Numbered from the stretch's first letter, positions 9,119 through 18,319 are shown. The stretch is DNA of 32,255 nt from Candidatus Parcubacteria bacterium (GCA_023137175.1 JAGLPU010000003.1:1-32255); one strand, 5' to 3'. Notes: a model not told the origin generated them from the letters alone. Made by a program: numbers and translations.

Positions 9119-10006
9119 TTATTTTAAAGTGTCAACAAATGCCTCTAATCTAGTTTGCACTCCAGCGTCGCCGGATTGTTCGTCGATTATCAGATACAGG
9201 AATGGAATTTTGCTTTGTTTGAACCTCTTTTCCACAAACTCTTTTAATACAGCGTCGCAACCGCACTGAAAAGAAGAAATCTCAATAGCGCCGGCGATAT
9301 CATACCTTAAAACTTCCTCTGTTTTCTGCATTATCTCCCGGCCGAATTCCCAATGAAATTTAACTTCCGGACTAAACTTTAAACCCAAGTTAAGAGGAAT
9401 TTCGTCTATACAGATTGTCTCTATGCCCAAATCACCCAATTTTTTTCTAATTCCCACATTGATATAATCGTCATATAGATTATAGGGATGAGATACCAGG
9501 ACTATCTTTTTCTTCTCGGATTTGACTGTTTTATAAAAATCATGTTCTTCTTTGGCTTTTTTTTCTTTTTCACGAGCAAAAGCAGCAGCTATTGCTTTAC
9601 GAGTAGTTTTTTGGTCTTTGTTGAGTGTTTCGGCTATTTTTTCCAAAGTCTCCTCTATCGGTCTTTTCCTTTGATCAAAAGTTTCGGTTAAAATCGGAGT
9701 TTTAACCAATATTTTAGCTAAATCAGGAATGCCAAAAAATTTAGGACAATACTCAAGCTTATCTTTGTTGCTTTTCATAAGCGGAACAAATATATAGTCC
9801 ACTTTTCCTTCTAGCCAAAAAACATGGCCAAAAAACACTTTCATTGAAAAACAAGTTTCCGGATCAGATATTTTCGTTCCCTGTATGACAATTTCCTTAT
9901 TCGTTTCCGGAGACAAAATTACCTCTTCTCCCAGACTCTTAAAAAACTCTTCCCAGAGATAGGGATTTTTCCAATAAAAAAGCGCTCTAGGAATGCCAAT
10001 TTTCAT
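9119..10006 (-). CDS. DUF2229/activase-associated Fe-S protein, subunit 1
   Basis: A 295-residue protein starting MKIGIPRALFYWKNPYLWEEF, the characteristic opening of the DUF2229 family (acyl-CoA dehydratase activase-related). Candidate cluster ligands are Cys52 in SDPETCFSMKVFFGH, Cys87 in LEYCPKFFG and Cys248/Cys250 in SSFQCGCDAVLKEF. The C-terminus IDEQSGDAGVQTRLEAFVD matches its neighbour at 8047-9117. In many bacteria DUF2229 is fused behind two BadF domains in proteins over 1,000 residues long; here the parts are separate genes. It starts 4 bases after the metG stop. It probably forms a heterodimer with the next gene that accepts electrons from the BadF-type ATPase. The final substrate is unknown. 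Confidence 0.82.
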   Translation of the reverse strand: MKIGIPRALFYWKNPYLWEEFFKSLGEEVILSPETNKEIVIQGTKISDPETCFSMKVFFGHVFWLEGKVDYIFVPLMKSNKDKLEYCPKFFGIPDLAKILVKTPILTETFDQRKRPIEETLEKIAETLNKDQKTTRKAIAAAFAREKEKKAKEEHDFYKTVKSEKKKIVLVSHPYNLYDDYINVGIRKKLGDLGIETICIDEIPLNLGLKFSPEVKFHWEFGREIMQKTEEVLRYDIAGAIEISSFQCGCDAVLKEFVEKRFKQSKIPFLYLIIDEQSGDAGVQTRLEAFVDTLK

Positions 10007-10010
10007 AGTA

Positions 10011-11453
10011 TTATAGTTTAGGGAATAACAATTCCCCTCTTTTTATATTAAGCTTTTCTTTAGTTCCCATTTGCTGAAGAATCTTTTCTGAAGTCTCCGG
10101 CAAAAAAGGTTTTAACATTTTAGCAATATCAGCCAGAGCAAACAATAAATTGGATAATATTTTCTCTAATTCTTTGCCTTCGGATTTCCAAGGCTGTTGT
10201 TTTTCAATATATCTATCACAATAGCCGATCAAATCCCAAACAGCAATCAAAGCTTCGCTGAATTTAAAATCTTGTATTGCCTGGTAATAATCTTCCCATG
10301 TCTTGTCTGTTTCCTTGGAAAATTCTTTTTCCGGAGACATAGTCTTAATACCTTTTTTCTCCGCCATAGTCAAAATTCTAGCCGTTAAATTGCCCAACCC
10401 GGCAGCTAAATCTCCATTATATCTTTTTTCAAATTTTTCATAAGTAAAGTCCCCGTCCGCAGTTGTGGGGATTTCCCGCAAAAGAAAATAGCGTACTGCA
10501 TCGGTTCCATATTTATCAACCAATTCAAAAGGATCAATAACATTGCCTAGGCTCTTAGACATCTTCTGATTATTAACACCGATAAAACCATGAACAAGTA
10601 TTGATTTTGGCAGCGGCAAACCCAGAGAAAGAAGAATTCCGGGCCAAATTATAGCATGAAATCTTAAAATATCTTTGCCTACGCAATGGACATCAGCCGG
10701 CCAGAATTTCTTGAATTTATCGCTCTCTTGAGCATAGCCCAAAGCGGAAAGGTAATTGGTTAGAGCATCGGCCCAAACATAGATTGTTTGATCCTCATCA
10801 TCGGGAACCGGAATTCCCCATTGCAAATCTTTTCTCTGTCGTGAAAAACTAATATCCTTTAACCCCTTTTTAATAAAACTTAACATTTCGTTCTTGCGAA
10901 CTTGGGGAATGATTTTAAGCTTATCTGTTTCTATTGCCTCTTGAATTTCGTTTTCATATTTGGAAAGTTTAAAAAAATAATTCTCTTCTTTAATCATTTC
11001 TGGCTCTTTCTGATGCATAATACATTTGCCGTCCTTTAAATCTTTATTGGTGATAAAAGCCTCACAACCAACGCAATAAAGCCCTTCGTACTTCTTCTTG
11101 TAAATATCCTTTTGCAGCTCAGTCCAAACTTTACGCGCCGTAGGCCAATGCTTTTCCTGATCAGTAGTGCGGATGAAATCATCATTAGATAAAGACAGAG
11201 CTTGTTTTAAACTCCTGAATTTTGCTGAAATTTCATCAGTAAATTGTTTCGGGCTCTTCCCTGCTGCCTCAGCCGCTTTGGCAATTTTAGCTCCATGTTC
11301 ATCGGTACCGGTGAGAAAAAAGACTTCCTCATCTAAAATTCTATGGTATCTGGCTAGAACATCAGCTTGAATTATTTCCAAAGCAAAACCGCAATGAGGA
11401 GAAGCATTGGTATAGGCGATACTAGTTGTGATATAGAATTTTTTCTTAGCCAT
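10011..11453 (-). CDS. metG: Methionyl-tRNA synthetase
   Basis: A 480-residue class I synthetase that charges tRNA-Met. The first signature motif reads HCGF (residues 20-23, in NASPHCGFALEIIQADVLARY) where the consensus is HIGH. KMSKSLGNVIDPF is the intact second motif. A zinc knuckle of the form CVGC...CIMH lies around residues 125-145, and FLTGTDEHGAKIAKAAE and VWADALTNYLSALGY are MetRS-specific. The protein ends just after the anticodon-binding helical domain, with no C-terminal Trbp111-like tRNA-binding domain. It leads a tight group with the two DUF2229-type genes (gaps of 4 and 1 bases). The upstream gap of 57 bases contains no convincing promoter. Confidence 0.96.
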   Translation of the reverse strand: MAKKKFYITTSIAYTNASPHCGFALEIIQADVLARYHRILDEEVFFLTGTDEHGAKIAKAAEAAGKSPKQFTDEISAKFRSLKQALSLSNDDFIRTTDQEKHWPTARKVWTELQKDIYKKKYEGLYCVGCEAFITNKDLKDGKCIMHQKEPEMIKEENYFFKLSKYENEIQEAIETDKLKIIPQVRKNEMLSFIKKGLKDISFSRQRKDLQWGIPVPDDEDQTIYVWADALTNYLSALGYAQESDKFKKFWPADVHCVGKDILRFHAIIWPGILLSLGLPLPKSILVHGFIGVNNQKMSKSLGNVIDPFELVDKYGTDAVRYFLLREIPTTADGDFTYEKFEKRYNGDLAAGLGNLTARILTMAEKKGIKTMSPEKEFSKETDKTWEDYYQAIQDFKFSEALIAVWDLIGYCDRYIEKQQPWKSEGKELEKILSNLLFALADIAKMLKPFLPETSEKILQQMGTKEKLNIKRGELLFPKL

Positions 11454-11510
11454 AACTGCAGACTCTTAGTAAATTAAGTTCCAATTTTGCTGATGATAAT
11501 ATTGAAACAA

Positions 11511-12542
11511 TTAATTAATGTTTGCTGTTTCTTCCTCTTTCCTCTTTTTTAAGAAATCTCGAATAAACTCATATAAGATTCCTGTTAAAGGAATAACTAG
11601 AATTGCTCCCATTATTCCCCAAAGCGATCCCCCTATGGCTAGGGCGACCAGAACTAAAACCGGAGGTAGTCCGATAAACTTCTTGGTAAGAATCGGAGTG
11701 ATAATATTACCTTCCACTTGTTGGATGAGAATGAAGAAAAGTACGATAAATATAGCTTTAGCCACGCTATCCCCGCAAACTATTAAAAAAGCGAATGCGC
11801 CGGCAATAAAAGGTCCGACAATAGGAATAAAATCAAGAATGCCGGCCAGTAAAGCCAAGCTGAAAGGATATTTTACATTAAATAGCAAAAAAGCGATATA
11901 GCTGGCGACTCCGACAAAAATACAGCCTAGAACTTTCACTCCAAACCAGCCGCTTACTTTCTGCGCGCATCTCTCCCAAAGAGTTAAAACATATTCTTCG
12001 TATTTCTTGGGAGATAATAAACAAAGTATCCTTTCTATCATCTTTTCTTCCAAGGAAAGAAAAATAGCAATAGTAACCACAAAAAAAGTGGAAAAAATTC
12101 CGCCGAAAACGGCAAATAAAGCGCTAAAAATATTATCAGCCATCCCTTCTAAAGCCTTTCCCGTAGCGGCTATGAAAGTTTCCATATCTCTAAACGCTTC
12201 CATCCCCAGGCCGTTTAAGATTGGAGAAATCTTATCAAAATATTGAGGGAAAAACATAAAAAACTCCTTAATTTCCGTAATAAAGAATTGAATAATTAAT
12301 GAGAATGCAAAGGCCAACAATCCAAATATAAAAAAATAAATAAAAAGAGTTGCTATTGTCCGAGGAATTTTCCGTTTTTGCAAAAAATCAATTGCCGGAT
12401 CCAGTAAAAGAGAAATAACTAAAGCGAAAAGAAACAACAGCAAGAGATCCCTTACTAAATAAAGGACATAAAAACAAAGAAGTGTAAGCGAAACCTTTAA
12501 AATTGTTGACCAAGAAATATCTAAAACTCTTTCTTCATTCAT
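11511..12542 (-). CDS. AI-2E family (PerM-type) membrane transporter
   Basis: A 343-residue polytopic membrane protein of the AI-2 exporter-like / PerM family, with about seven to eight membrane helices. Typical blocks are LVISLLLDPAIDFLQKRKIPRTIATLFIY-like sequence after helix 2, a long amphipathic middle region, and the C-terminal signature FIPIVGPFIAGAFAFL followed by FIGLPPVLVLVALAIGGSLWG. The family includes exporters of autoinducer-2 and Na+/H+ antiporters, so the substrate cannot be assigned. It overlaps the M16 peptidase gene by four bases (ATGA), which implies translational coupling. Confidence 0.88.
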   Translation of the reverse strand: MNEERVLDISWSTILKVSLTLLCFYVLYLVRDLLLLFLFALVISLLLDPAIDFLQKRKIPRTIATLFIYFFIFGLLAFAFSLIIQFFITEIKEFFMFFPQYFDKISPILNGLGMEAFRDMETFIAATGKALEGMADNIFSALFAVFGGIFSTFFVVTIAIFLSLEEKMIERILCLLSPKKYEEYVLTLWERCAQKVSGWFGVKVLGCIFVGVASYIAFLLFNVKYPFSLALLAGILDFIPIVGPFIAGAFAFLIVCGDSVAKAIFIVLFFILIQQVEGNIITPILTKKFIGLPPVLVLVALAIGGSLWGIMGAILVIPLTGILYEFIRDFLKKRKEEETANIN

Positions 12543-13789
12543 ATTATTAACTTTGGTTTATCTTTAAGCGGACCTATTAAGGCTAAATTTAATTTTTCTG
12601 GACGGAAAATATCTTTAGCTACATTTATGATATCATTTGCAGTGACTTGGTCAATTCTTTTGAACTTTTCTTCCGGAGTTAAAACCTTGCCGGACAATAA
12701 TTCCTGTATAGCATAAAAAGATGCCTGAGTACTGGAAGACTCTAAAGACAAGGATAAACTTCCCTTTAAATAATCTTTTGCTTTTTGTAATTCCAGCCTG
12801 CCGACTTTTTTATCCCTTAAAGCCTTATACTCTTTTAGAATCAATGCTATCACTTCTTTTATTTTTCGATTATCCACTCCAACAGAAGTTACTAAATATC
12901 CGCTGTCGCTGTAGGTTTCACTGGTTGTGTTAATATAATAGGCTAAACCTTTATTCTCCCTGATTGAAACAAAAAGTCGAGAGCTCATATTTCCTCCTAG
13001 AATCGTGGCTAAAACTGTCTGGGCATACTTTTGGGGATGAAACAAATCATATCCTCTCACCCCTAAACAAAAATGAGTCTGGTCGGTCTTTTTAAAATGA
13101 ATTAAGCATTGTGGTTGAGATTGTTCTTCAATAACTTTTGCTTTTCCTAAAGGTAAATCCTTGTTTATGCTCCTAAAACACTTTTTAACTTTGGCTGTGG
13201 CTAATGCGGAATCAATATTTCCGGCGACACAAACAACTGTATTTTTTGCAGTATAATGTTTTTTAAAATAATCTAAAAACTGTTTTCTTTTCATGCTCCG
13301 CACAATTTCTTTACTGCCAAGAATAAGACGGCCTGCCGGCTGTTCTTTATAAAGTAATTTTTCCCAAATATCCGAGACATACATCATCGGAGTGTCTAAA
13401 TACATATTCATTTCTTCAATAATTACTCCCTTTTCTATTTCTATTTCTCGTTGAGGTATCTTGGAATTCGAAAAAATGTCTGAAACCCAGTCCAAGGCCA
13501 AATCAAAATGCTTTATATCAACCTTGGCAAAATATCCAGTGCATTCCTTGTCCGTAAAAGCATTATACATGCCTCCTACTTTGTCTAAGTCTTCTGCAAT
13601 TTCCAGTTTATTTCTCTTTTTGGTCCCTTTAAAAAACATATGCTCCAAAAAATGAGAAATGCCGTTTATTTCTTTAGCTTCATACTTTGAACCAGTCCCG
13701 ACCAAAACTAAGACCGTTACTGTTTGAGTATTTTTCATAGGAACGGTAATAACCCTTAAGCCGTTGGAAAGAATGGTTTTTTTAGGCAT
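12539..13789 (-). CDS. M16 family zinc metallopeptidase
   Basis: A 416-residue M16B-type peptidase (PqqL / mitochondrial processing peptidase-like). The inverted zinc motif HFLEH is at 46-50 and the third ligand Glu lies in VIIEEMNMYLDTP (about 125-126), so the active site is complete. RENKGLAYYINTTSETYSDSG near 290-310 is the C-terminal domain R-x-x-x-G-L-x-Y motif. A one-chain protein of this length usually works as a dimer that encloses peptides. There is no signal peptide, so a cytoplasmic role in peptide turnover is likely. It overlaps the 6-TM gene upstream by eight bases and the permease downstream by four. Confidence 0.93.
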   Translation of the reverse strand: MPKKTILSNGLRVITVPMKNTQTVTVLVLVGTGSKYEAKEINGISHFLEHMFFKGTKKRNKLEIAEDLDKVGGMYNAFTDKECTGYFAKVDIKHFDLALDWVSDIFSNSKIPQREIEIEKGVIIEEMNMYLDTPMMYVSDIWEKLLYKEQPAGRLILGSKEIVRSMKRKQFLDYFKKHYTAKNTVVCVAGNIDSALATAKVKKCFRSINKDLPLGKAKVIEEQSQPQCLIHFKKTDQTHFCLGVRGYDLFHPQKYAQTVLATILGGNMSSRLFVSIRENKGLAYYINTTSETYSDSGYLVTSVGVDNRKIKEVIALILKEYKALRDKKVGRLELQKAKDYLKGSLSLSLESSSTQASFYAIQELLSGKVLTPEEKFKRIDQVTANDIINVAKDIFRPEKLNLALIGPLKDKPKLII

Positions 13790-14834
13790 TTTTTTGTTTA
13801 AGTTTTATTTCTAACTCTTTTTTTTCTTTTTTGAGTAAAATCATTTTTAATTCTCTGCCGGCGATCAGTTTTTTCCATTTCTCTAATTCTTCTACTCTCT
13901 TTTTTAGTTCCGCCCTTGATTGTTCAATTTTCGTTCTCGAAGCATGAACTTCTTCAGCCGCTCTGTTGAGATCAACTGAGAAATCAATAAACTCCGGATT
14001 CAAGCTGCCAGTGGAAAATAATACTTTTTTGCTTTTGGGAAGCTTATTGGCAAAATCTTTAATCTCAGAAAAGGCGTGAAAAATGGAAAAAGACAACACT
14101 CTGCTTATCAAAGCAGACATGATTAAGCTGATAGCAAGAAAAACAATAATTTTTAAATTAAGCTGAAAAACAAAAGAAATTATTAAAACTGTAAAAATAG
14201 GAATAGTGAATGAAAGAGCTAATTTTGTTTTTAGGTCGCTAAGTATAAACCGAGGCTCTTTAACACCCACTCCTCTTTCAGATAAAAGTGTCCGGCACTC
14301 TTTAAGGGCGGAAGAAATAAAATCTTGGACAAAAAATATTGAAAATACTGACAATAAAAATAGGGCTGCAATCGCGCTGGCAAAGATAATAAAAAGATTG
14401 TCAGCCATTCCATTACTGGCTAGATATTCAACCAATAAAACAATAAACATTACTAAACAACCATTTCTAAAAGAAATTCTAAAACTGTCGCCAGGATGAC
14501 TGACAAGAGAATAAAATACTTTTTTTAAAGTTTTTGTGGAAATATCAGGAGAGATACGCCCGTCTCTTATGTTTTCATTTAAAACTTGAAATTTTTGATT
14601 TCCTTTCATCCCAAGCCCTCCATATTCAATAATAGCGGGCAATTCTCCAATAAAAAAAAGAATCAGCGGAAAACTAAAAACAAAAACCATTTTCGTCCCG
14701 GTCGCTTCAAAATCAGCCTGGCTGAGAATAAGGAAAAAACCTAAAGCAGCGCACAATAGAGCCCATAAAGCCATGAATAAAACTATTCTGACGGTATAAG
14801 GAAGATTAGGAAATTTTCTTAAAAAATAGTTCAT
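13782..14834 (-). CDS. Six-TM receptor-like protein with coiled-coil tail, copy 1
   Basis: A 350-residue membrane protein with six predicted helices (about 16-39, 48-66, 124-141, 147-170, 203-225, 227-248). A HAMP-like segment follows (about 248-300, ending FSVDLNRAAEEVHASR), then a charged coiled coil. The tail has EELEKWKKLIAGRELKMILLKKEKKELE. That tail matches the downstream-adjacent paralogue at 14841-15893 and the dCache-HAMP sensor at 23234-24484. No kinase, cyclase, GGDEF or methyl-accepting domain is present. I do not recognise a named family; the layout resembles the 6TM-HAMP module of some adenylate cyclases without the cyclase. It starts 6 bases after its paralogue's stop and overlaps the peptidase gene. 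Confidence 0.7.
   Translation of the reverse strand: MNYFLRKFPNLPYTVRIVLFMALWALLCAALGFFLILSQADFEATGTKMVFVFSFPLILFFIGELPAIIEYGGLGMKGNQKFQVLNENIRDGRISPDISTKTLKKVFYSLVSHPGDSFRISFRNGCLVMFIVLLVEYLASNGMADNLFIIFASAIAALFLLSVFSIFFVQDFISSALKECRTLLSERGVGVKEPRFILSDLKTKLALSFTIPIFTVLIISFVFQLNLKIIVFLAISLIMSALISRVLSFSIFHAFSEIKDFANKLPKSKKVLFSTGSLNPEFIDFSVDLNRAAEEVHASRTKIEQSRAELKKRVEELEKWKKLIAGRELKMILLKKEKKELEIKLKQKNA
14701..14732. repeat. 32-base block identical to 15760-15791
   Basis: This stretch starts GTCGCTTCAAAATCAGCC on the + strand and is identical over 32 bases to 15760-15791. It encodes the LSQADFEAT segment of the two tandem six-TM paralogues. Identity extends through third codon positions, unlike the surrounding genes. 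Confidence 0.9.
14795..14828. repeat. 34-base block identical to 15854-15887
   Basis: Starting TATAAGGAAGATTAGG on the + strand, this stretch is identical over 34 bases to 15854-15887. It encodes YFLRKFPNLPY at the N-terminus of each tandem paralogue. Confidence 0.9.
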
Positions 14835-14840
14835 GAATAA

Positions 14841-15893
14841 TTACTTTTTAAGTTTTTCTTTTAATTCAGTTATCTCTTTTTTAAGCTTTACCATTTCCAT
14901 CTCTCGACCAACAGTTGCATGATACCATGCTTCCAGTTCATCTATTCTTTGTTTAAGATCTCTGTTTGATTTTTCCACCTTTTTCTTAGCAGTGTAGACC
15001 TCTAGAGCCGCCTTATTAAGATTAGTGAACAAATTAATAATTCCTGGATCCATGCTGCCTGTAGAAAATAATATCTTTTTCCCTTTTGGCAATTCTTCGG
15101 CAAAATTCTTAACCTCTGAAAACGCCCGATAAACAGAAAAAGATAGTATCCTGCTTATTGAAACAGCCATTACTAAACTGATTAAGACAAACACCAAGAC
15201 ATTTAAGTTTATCTGAAAAATGAGAGAAACTATTAAAACTGCGAAAATTGGGATGGTAAGCGAAAGATTTAATTTTGTCCCCAGGTTATTAAATCTATAC
15301 CGAGGCTCTTTAAAGCCCACTCCTCTTTCAGCCAAAAGCGTCCGGCATCCTTTAAGGGTAGAAGAAATAAAATATTGGAGAAAGAAAAATATAAAAACCG
15401 TTAACATTAATATAACAACTGCTCCGCTAATGAAAATAACAAAAACATTAGTTATCATCCCGCCGCTAACCAAACATTCAGTGATAATGCTGAAAATTAT
15501 AACTAAGCTACTGCTCTTAAGGCCTATCTTAGCGCCATCTATCGGACGAGTGGAAAGATGGTAAAATACTTTTTTTAAAGCTTTCGTGGAAATATCAGGA
15601 GAAATATGGCCACCCTTGATGTTTTCATTTAAAATTTGAAATTTTTCTAGTTTTTCTCTTATCCCTATAATTCTGAAAGCCCCGTGTTCCGCCAAAGTAT
15701 GAATTTCGGCGATTAAAAGATAAAGCAAAAACGAAAAGATGAAAACTGTTCTCGTCCCAGTCGCTTCAAAATCAGCCTGGCTGAGAATAAGAAAATAAGC
15801 AAAACCAGCACATAGCAATGCCCAAGCTGCGCAATAAAGGACTAAAATTACGCTATAAGGAAGATTAGGAAATTTTCTTAAAAAATAATCCAT
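14841..15893 (-). CDS. Six-TM receptor-like protein with coiled-coil tail, copy 2
   Basis: A tandem paralogue of the gene at 13782-14834, about half identical along its whole length, with the same order of six membrane helices, HAMP-like segment and coiled coil. The tail reads DELEAWYHATVGREMEMVKLKKEITELKEKLKK. I start it at ATG 15893 because MDYFLRKFPNLPY aligns exactly with MNYFLRKFPNLPY of copy 1; the frame is open to a TTG at 15914 that would add seven residues. Short DNA stretches are identical between the copies, so the duplication is fairly recent or kept alike by gene conversion. No effector domain is visible. It follows the surface protein gene after 45 bases. Confidence 0.7.
   Translation of the reverse strand: MDYFLRKFPNLPYSVILVLYCAAWALLCAGFAYFLILSQADFEATGTRTVFIFSFLLYLLIAEIHTLAEHGAFRIIGIREKLEKFQILNENIKGGHISPDISTKALKKVFYHLSTRPIDGAKIGLKSSSLVIIFSIITECLVSGGMITNVFVIFISGAVVILMLTVFIFFFLQYFISSTLKGCRTLLAERGVGFKEPRYRFNNLGTKLNLSLTIPIFAVLIVSLIFQINLNVLVFVLISLVMAVSISRILSFSVYRAFSEVKNFAEELPKGKKILFSTGSMDPGIINLFTNLNKAALEVYTAKKKVEKSNRDLKQRIDELEAWYHATVGREMEMVKLKKEITELKEKLKK
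15760..15791. repeat. Second copy of the 32-base block
   Basis: Partner of 14701-14732, at the same codon positions of the second six-TM paralogue. Confidence 0.9.
15854..15887. repeat. Second copy of the 34-base block
   Basis: Partner of 14795-14828, at the 5' end of the second six-TM paralogue. It supports the choice of ATG 15893 as the start. Confidence 0.9.
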
Positions 15894-15938
15894 ATTAAAT
15901 TTTGACTTATCCAAAAATCTGTCTTGATGAAAGCAACT

Positions 15939-17612
15939 TTATTGGATAATTCCTTGCTCTATACTAATTGTTTCATCGTCCGGCAAAGTAGTATCAATCG
16001 CTTCCGCCGTAATGCTAATAATATGCTCTGTCCACTGGTCTTCTCCGAAAATTTCAACCTCATTCACTAGAATGGCTGTACTTCCTCTTTGGCTTTGTGT
16101 TGGAACTAAAGCAACTTGGAAGATACATGTCTTGTTCTGGCTGAAAACCCCGGCTCCTATTTCTAAATCATCCACCTGCCAAACAATTTCCCTTGATTGG
16201 GAATCAAAGGCAAAACTGGAAGATTCTTCTTCTGGAGAAATCTTGCCGGTCAATCTGACATTTTCCGGCAAAACAGCTTTAACTTTTACATTTTTTAATT
16301 CATTATGATAATTCTCGATCTGCCAAGTTATGGTATAGGTAGTAAGACTATCCACTTTAGGAGGAATGGGCCCGTTATTTCCAAAAACATCATCATTGAA
16401 ATATCCTTTCTGATTGATTACTAATTTTGAATTAATTTTAGTGGCAAACTCTTTGCGCGCTTGGCTCAAATAAATCTTATTTTTAACAAGCGGCTCTTTG
16501 TCTTGGATCGAGCCAACTCCCCATTCGTCTTTCAGGTTAATCCAAAATTCAACCTTTCCCTGTTCTTGCCCGTCTAAAAATCTAAGTTTAGGAATCTCGC
16601 TACCGTCCCAAATAATTGAATTATCTCCTAATTGAAATTTCCCCTCTGGCGCTTTTATTGAATAAAAATCAAAAGCTTCCCCTTCTAATTTTATAATCAT
16701 TGCCAAATCCATCATTGTCTCTTCGCCAATATTTCTAAAAGAAATTTCATAATGAAGCATATCTCCCGGATTGGCCACATACTCGGGATTGCCGTTGATC
16801 TGCTGGGATATATACAATGAAGGTTCAATAATCTCTACTCCCTTAGTAATTTCTTTTAATAGGATAAATTCTCCTTCCTGCCAAACTCCAAGTTTCGCCT
16901 TAAAGTTCTTCTGCTCTTTTAATTCTCCGGAAAGAGATCCCCAAATTTCAATTCTGCCTCCTTCGGCCCTATTTAGAAGAGGAATCTCCCATTCGGTTTG
17001 TTCCATTGACTCAGGAACTGATCTGGAAAATTCAAACCCGGAAGGATATTCAACGATACACCTTAAATCAGAAAGAGGATAATCAATATTGGAAGAATAA
17101 TTCAATCTGAATTGTATATTCTTACCTGATTCAATTTTAGAAGGAAGGTCAAACTCAAAAACCAAAGGAACTTTTTCAATAACAGTGCTAAAGGTGGTGT
17201 CTGATTCATAACGGGCAGTTAAATCCTTTGGTCGATAGCTCAACCATGCCTTAGCCTCTTTAATTTCACCTTCTTTTCCTAATAATCTTCCTTTAAAGCG
17301 AATAATTTTTTCTTCGCCTGGATAAATAGCTTCACCTAATTTTTCCGAACCAATTTCCTGGCGCAAAACTCCCCCTTCCACAAGAGAATACTTGGGATAT
17401 TCAAAAATCAATTTCGGCTCTTCTAGCCTGATATTGCCGTTGTTTTTATATTTGATAATGTATTCAACTTCCTGGGCAAGCTCAGCTTTGTCTGAACTCA
17501 AAATTTCCAGTTTCAGGGTATCCCGAGAATAAATGTTTTTTGAGTAATAATAGTAGCCCGTAATGCCCACTATAACTGATAAAAGAATGATAAAAATTAT
17601 AAGTTTTCTCAT
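15939..17612 (-). CDS. Membrane-anchored surface protein with Ig-like (DUF11/CARDB-type) domains
   Basis: A 557-residue protein with one N-terminal membrane helix (about 3-22, with a positively charged MRK start) that serves as an uncleaved anchor or signal. The rest is beta-rich and appears to repeat: KNNGNIRLEEPKLIFEYP near 55, RNIGEETMMDLAMIIKLEG near 293 and ENYHNELKNVKVKAVLPENV near 440 are N-terminal strands of DUF11/CARDB-like Ig folds, where a polar turn is followed by a hydrophobic strand. There is no sortase motif or C-terminal helix. It is probably exposed on the outer face of the membrane as a spacer or adhesion protein; no function is assigned. It lies 2 bases after recO and 45 bases before the tandem six-TM genes. 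Confidence 0.75.
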   Translation of the reverse strand: MRKLIIFIILLSVIVGITGYYYYSKNIYSRDTLKLEILSSDKAELAQEVEYIIKYKNNGNIRLEEPKLIFEYPKYSLVEGGVLRQEIGSEKLGEAIYPGEEKIIRFKGRLLGKEGEIKEAKAWLSYRPKDLTARYESDTTFSTVIEKVPLVFEFDLPSKIESGKNIQFRLNYSSNIDYPLSDLRCIVEYPSGFEFSRSVPESMEQTEWEIPLLNRAEGGRIEIWGSLSGELKEQKNFKAKLGVWQEGEFILLKEITKGVEIIEPSLYISQQINGNPEYVANPGDMLHYEISFRNIGEETMMDLAMIIKLEGEAFDFYSIKAPEGKFQLGDNSIIWDGSEIPKLRFLDGQEQGKVEFWINLKDEWGVGSIQDKEPLVKNKIYLSQARKEFATKINSKLVINQKGYFNDDVFGNNGPIPPKVDSLTTYTITWQIENYHNELKNVKVKAVLPENVRLTGKISPEEESSSFAFDSQSREIVWQVDDLEIGAGVFSQNKTCIFQVALVPTQSQRGSTAILVNEVEIFGEDQWTEHIISITAEAIDTTLPDDETISIEQGIIQ

Positions 17613-17614
17613 GG

Positions 17615-18319
17615 TTAAATTGTATTAGCTTTTAAAATATGAGCAAAATAATCTTCAGAAATAATAGCTAAAGATTTTTTATACTGATTATTTATTTTTA
17701 GTTTTGATAAAATTGTCCATCTTTTTTTAAAAAAGATTCGTAATATTTTTATAGTCTCCGGAGAAATTTCCTTGCCTGCTTTTTGCATAGTAAAACAATC
17801 TTTGCAAATCACTCCTCCTCTGCCTGAATCAAAATACAAGTTTAAGGGAATAAGCTTTTTTTGACAGGAGACACAATGCCAAACTTCAGGTTGATACCCC
17901 AATATTGTCAATAAATTCCAAAAAAAATAATAGTAAACAATTTCCCTATTGTGTTCTAGTCTTTCAAAGGTTTCTATTGCTAAATTCCAAATCTTTTTGT
18001 CTTCCTCTTCTCCTTTCACTAAATCGTCCAGCGCTCGCGTAATTTTATAAGCGATTTGCATCTGGGGCAAGCTTTTCCTAAATTTTCTGATTAAATCGGC
18101 ATCAGTTAAAATCTTATGAGTTTTTCCTTGAATAAATTCAATTTCAGAATAATAGAAAATCTCTGCACCTGATTTCAGCTTTGATTTAATCTTGCGGATG
18201 GCTTTAGCTGTAACTTTAAGTTTTCCAAAATCTTTAGTATAGACGGTAAAAACTTGATTTGTTTCCCCTTGATTGGTTTTTTTAAGAAACAGAGCTTTAG
18301 TCCTGTGGCGGGTAAACAT
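17615..18319 (-). CDS. recO: DNA repair protein RecO
   Basis: A 234-residue recombination mediator that, with RecR, loads RecA onto SSB-coated DNA and anneals strands. The N-terminal OB domain starts FTRHRTKALFLKKTNQGETNQVFTVYT, with the GETxxxxxxYTxxxGK pattern. A helical middle region follows. The CxxC...CxxC zinc site (WHCVSC ... VICKDC, about 145-175) is intact. Length is close to the usual 240. It lies between the phosphatase (3-base gap) and the surface protein (2-base gap). Confidence 0.93.
   Translation of the reverse strand: MFTRHRTKALFLKKTNQGETNQVFTVYTKDFGKLKVTAKAIRKIKSKLKSGAEIFYYSEIEFIQGKTHKILTDADLIRKFRKSLPQMQIAYKITRALDDLVKGEEEDKKIWNLAIETFERLEHNREIVYYYFFWNLLTILGYQPEVWHCVSCQKKLIPLNLYFDSGRGGVICKDCFTMQKAGKEISPETIKILRIFFKKRWTILSKLKINNQYKKSLAIISEDYFAHILKANTI

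Noticed and set aside
11518-11901. 127-codon open frame on the + strand
   Set aside because: Lies antisense inside the AI-2E permease gene; composition is that of a reversed membrane-protein gene.
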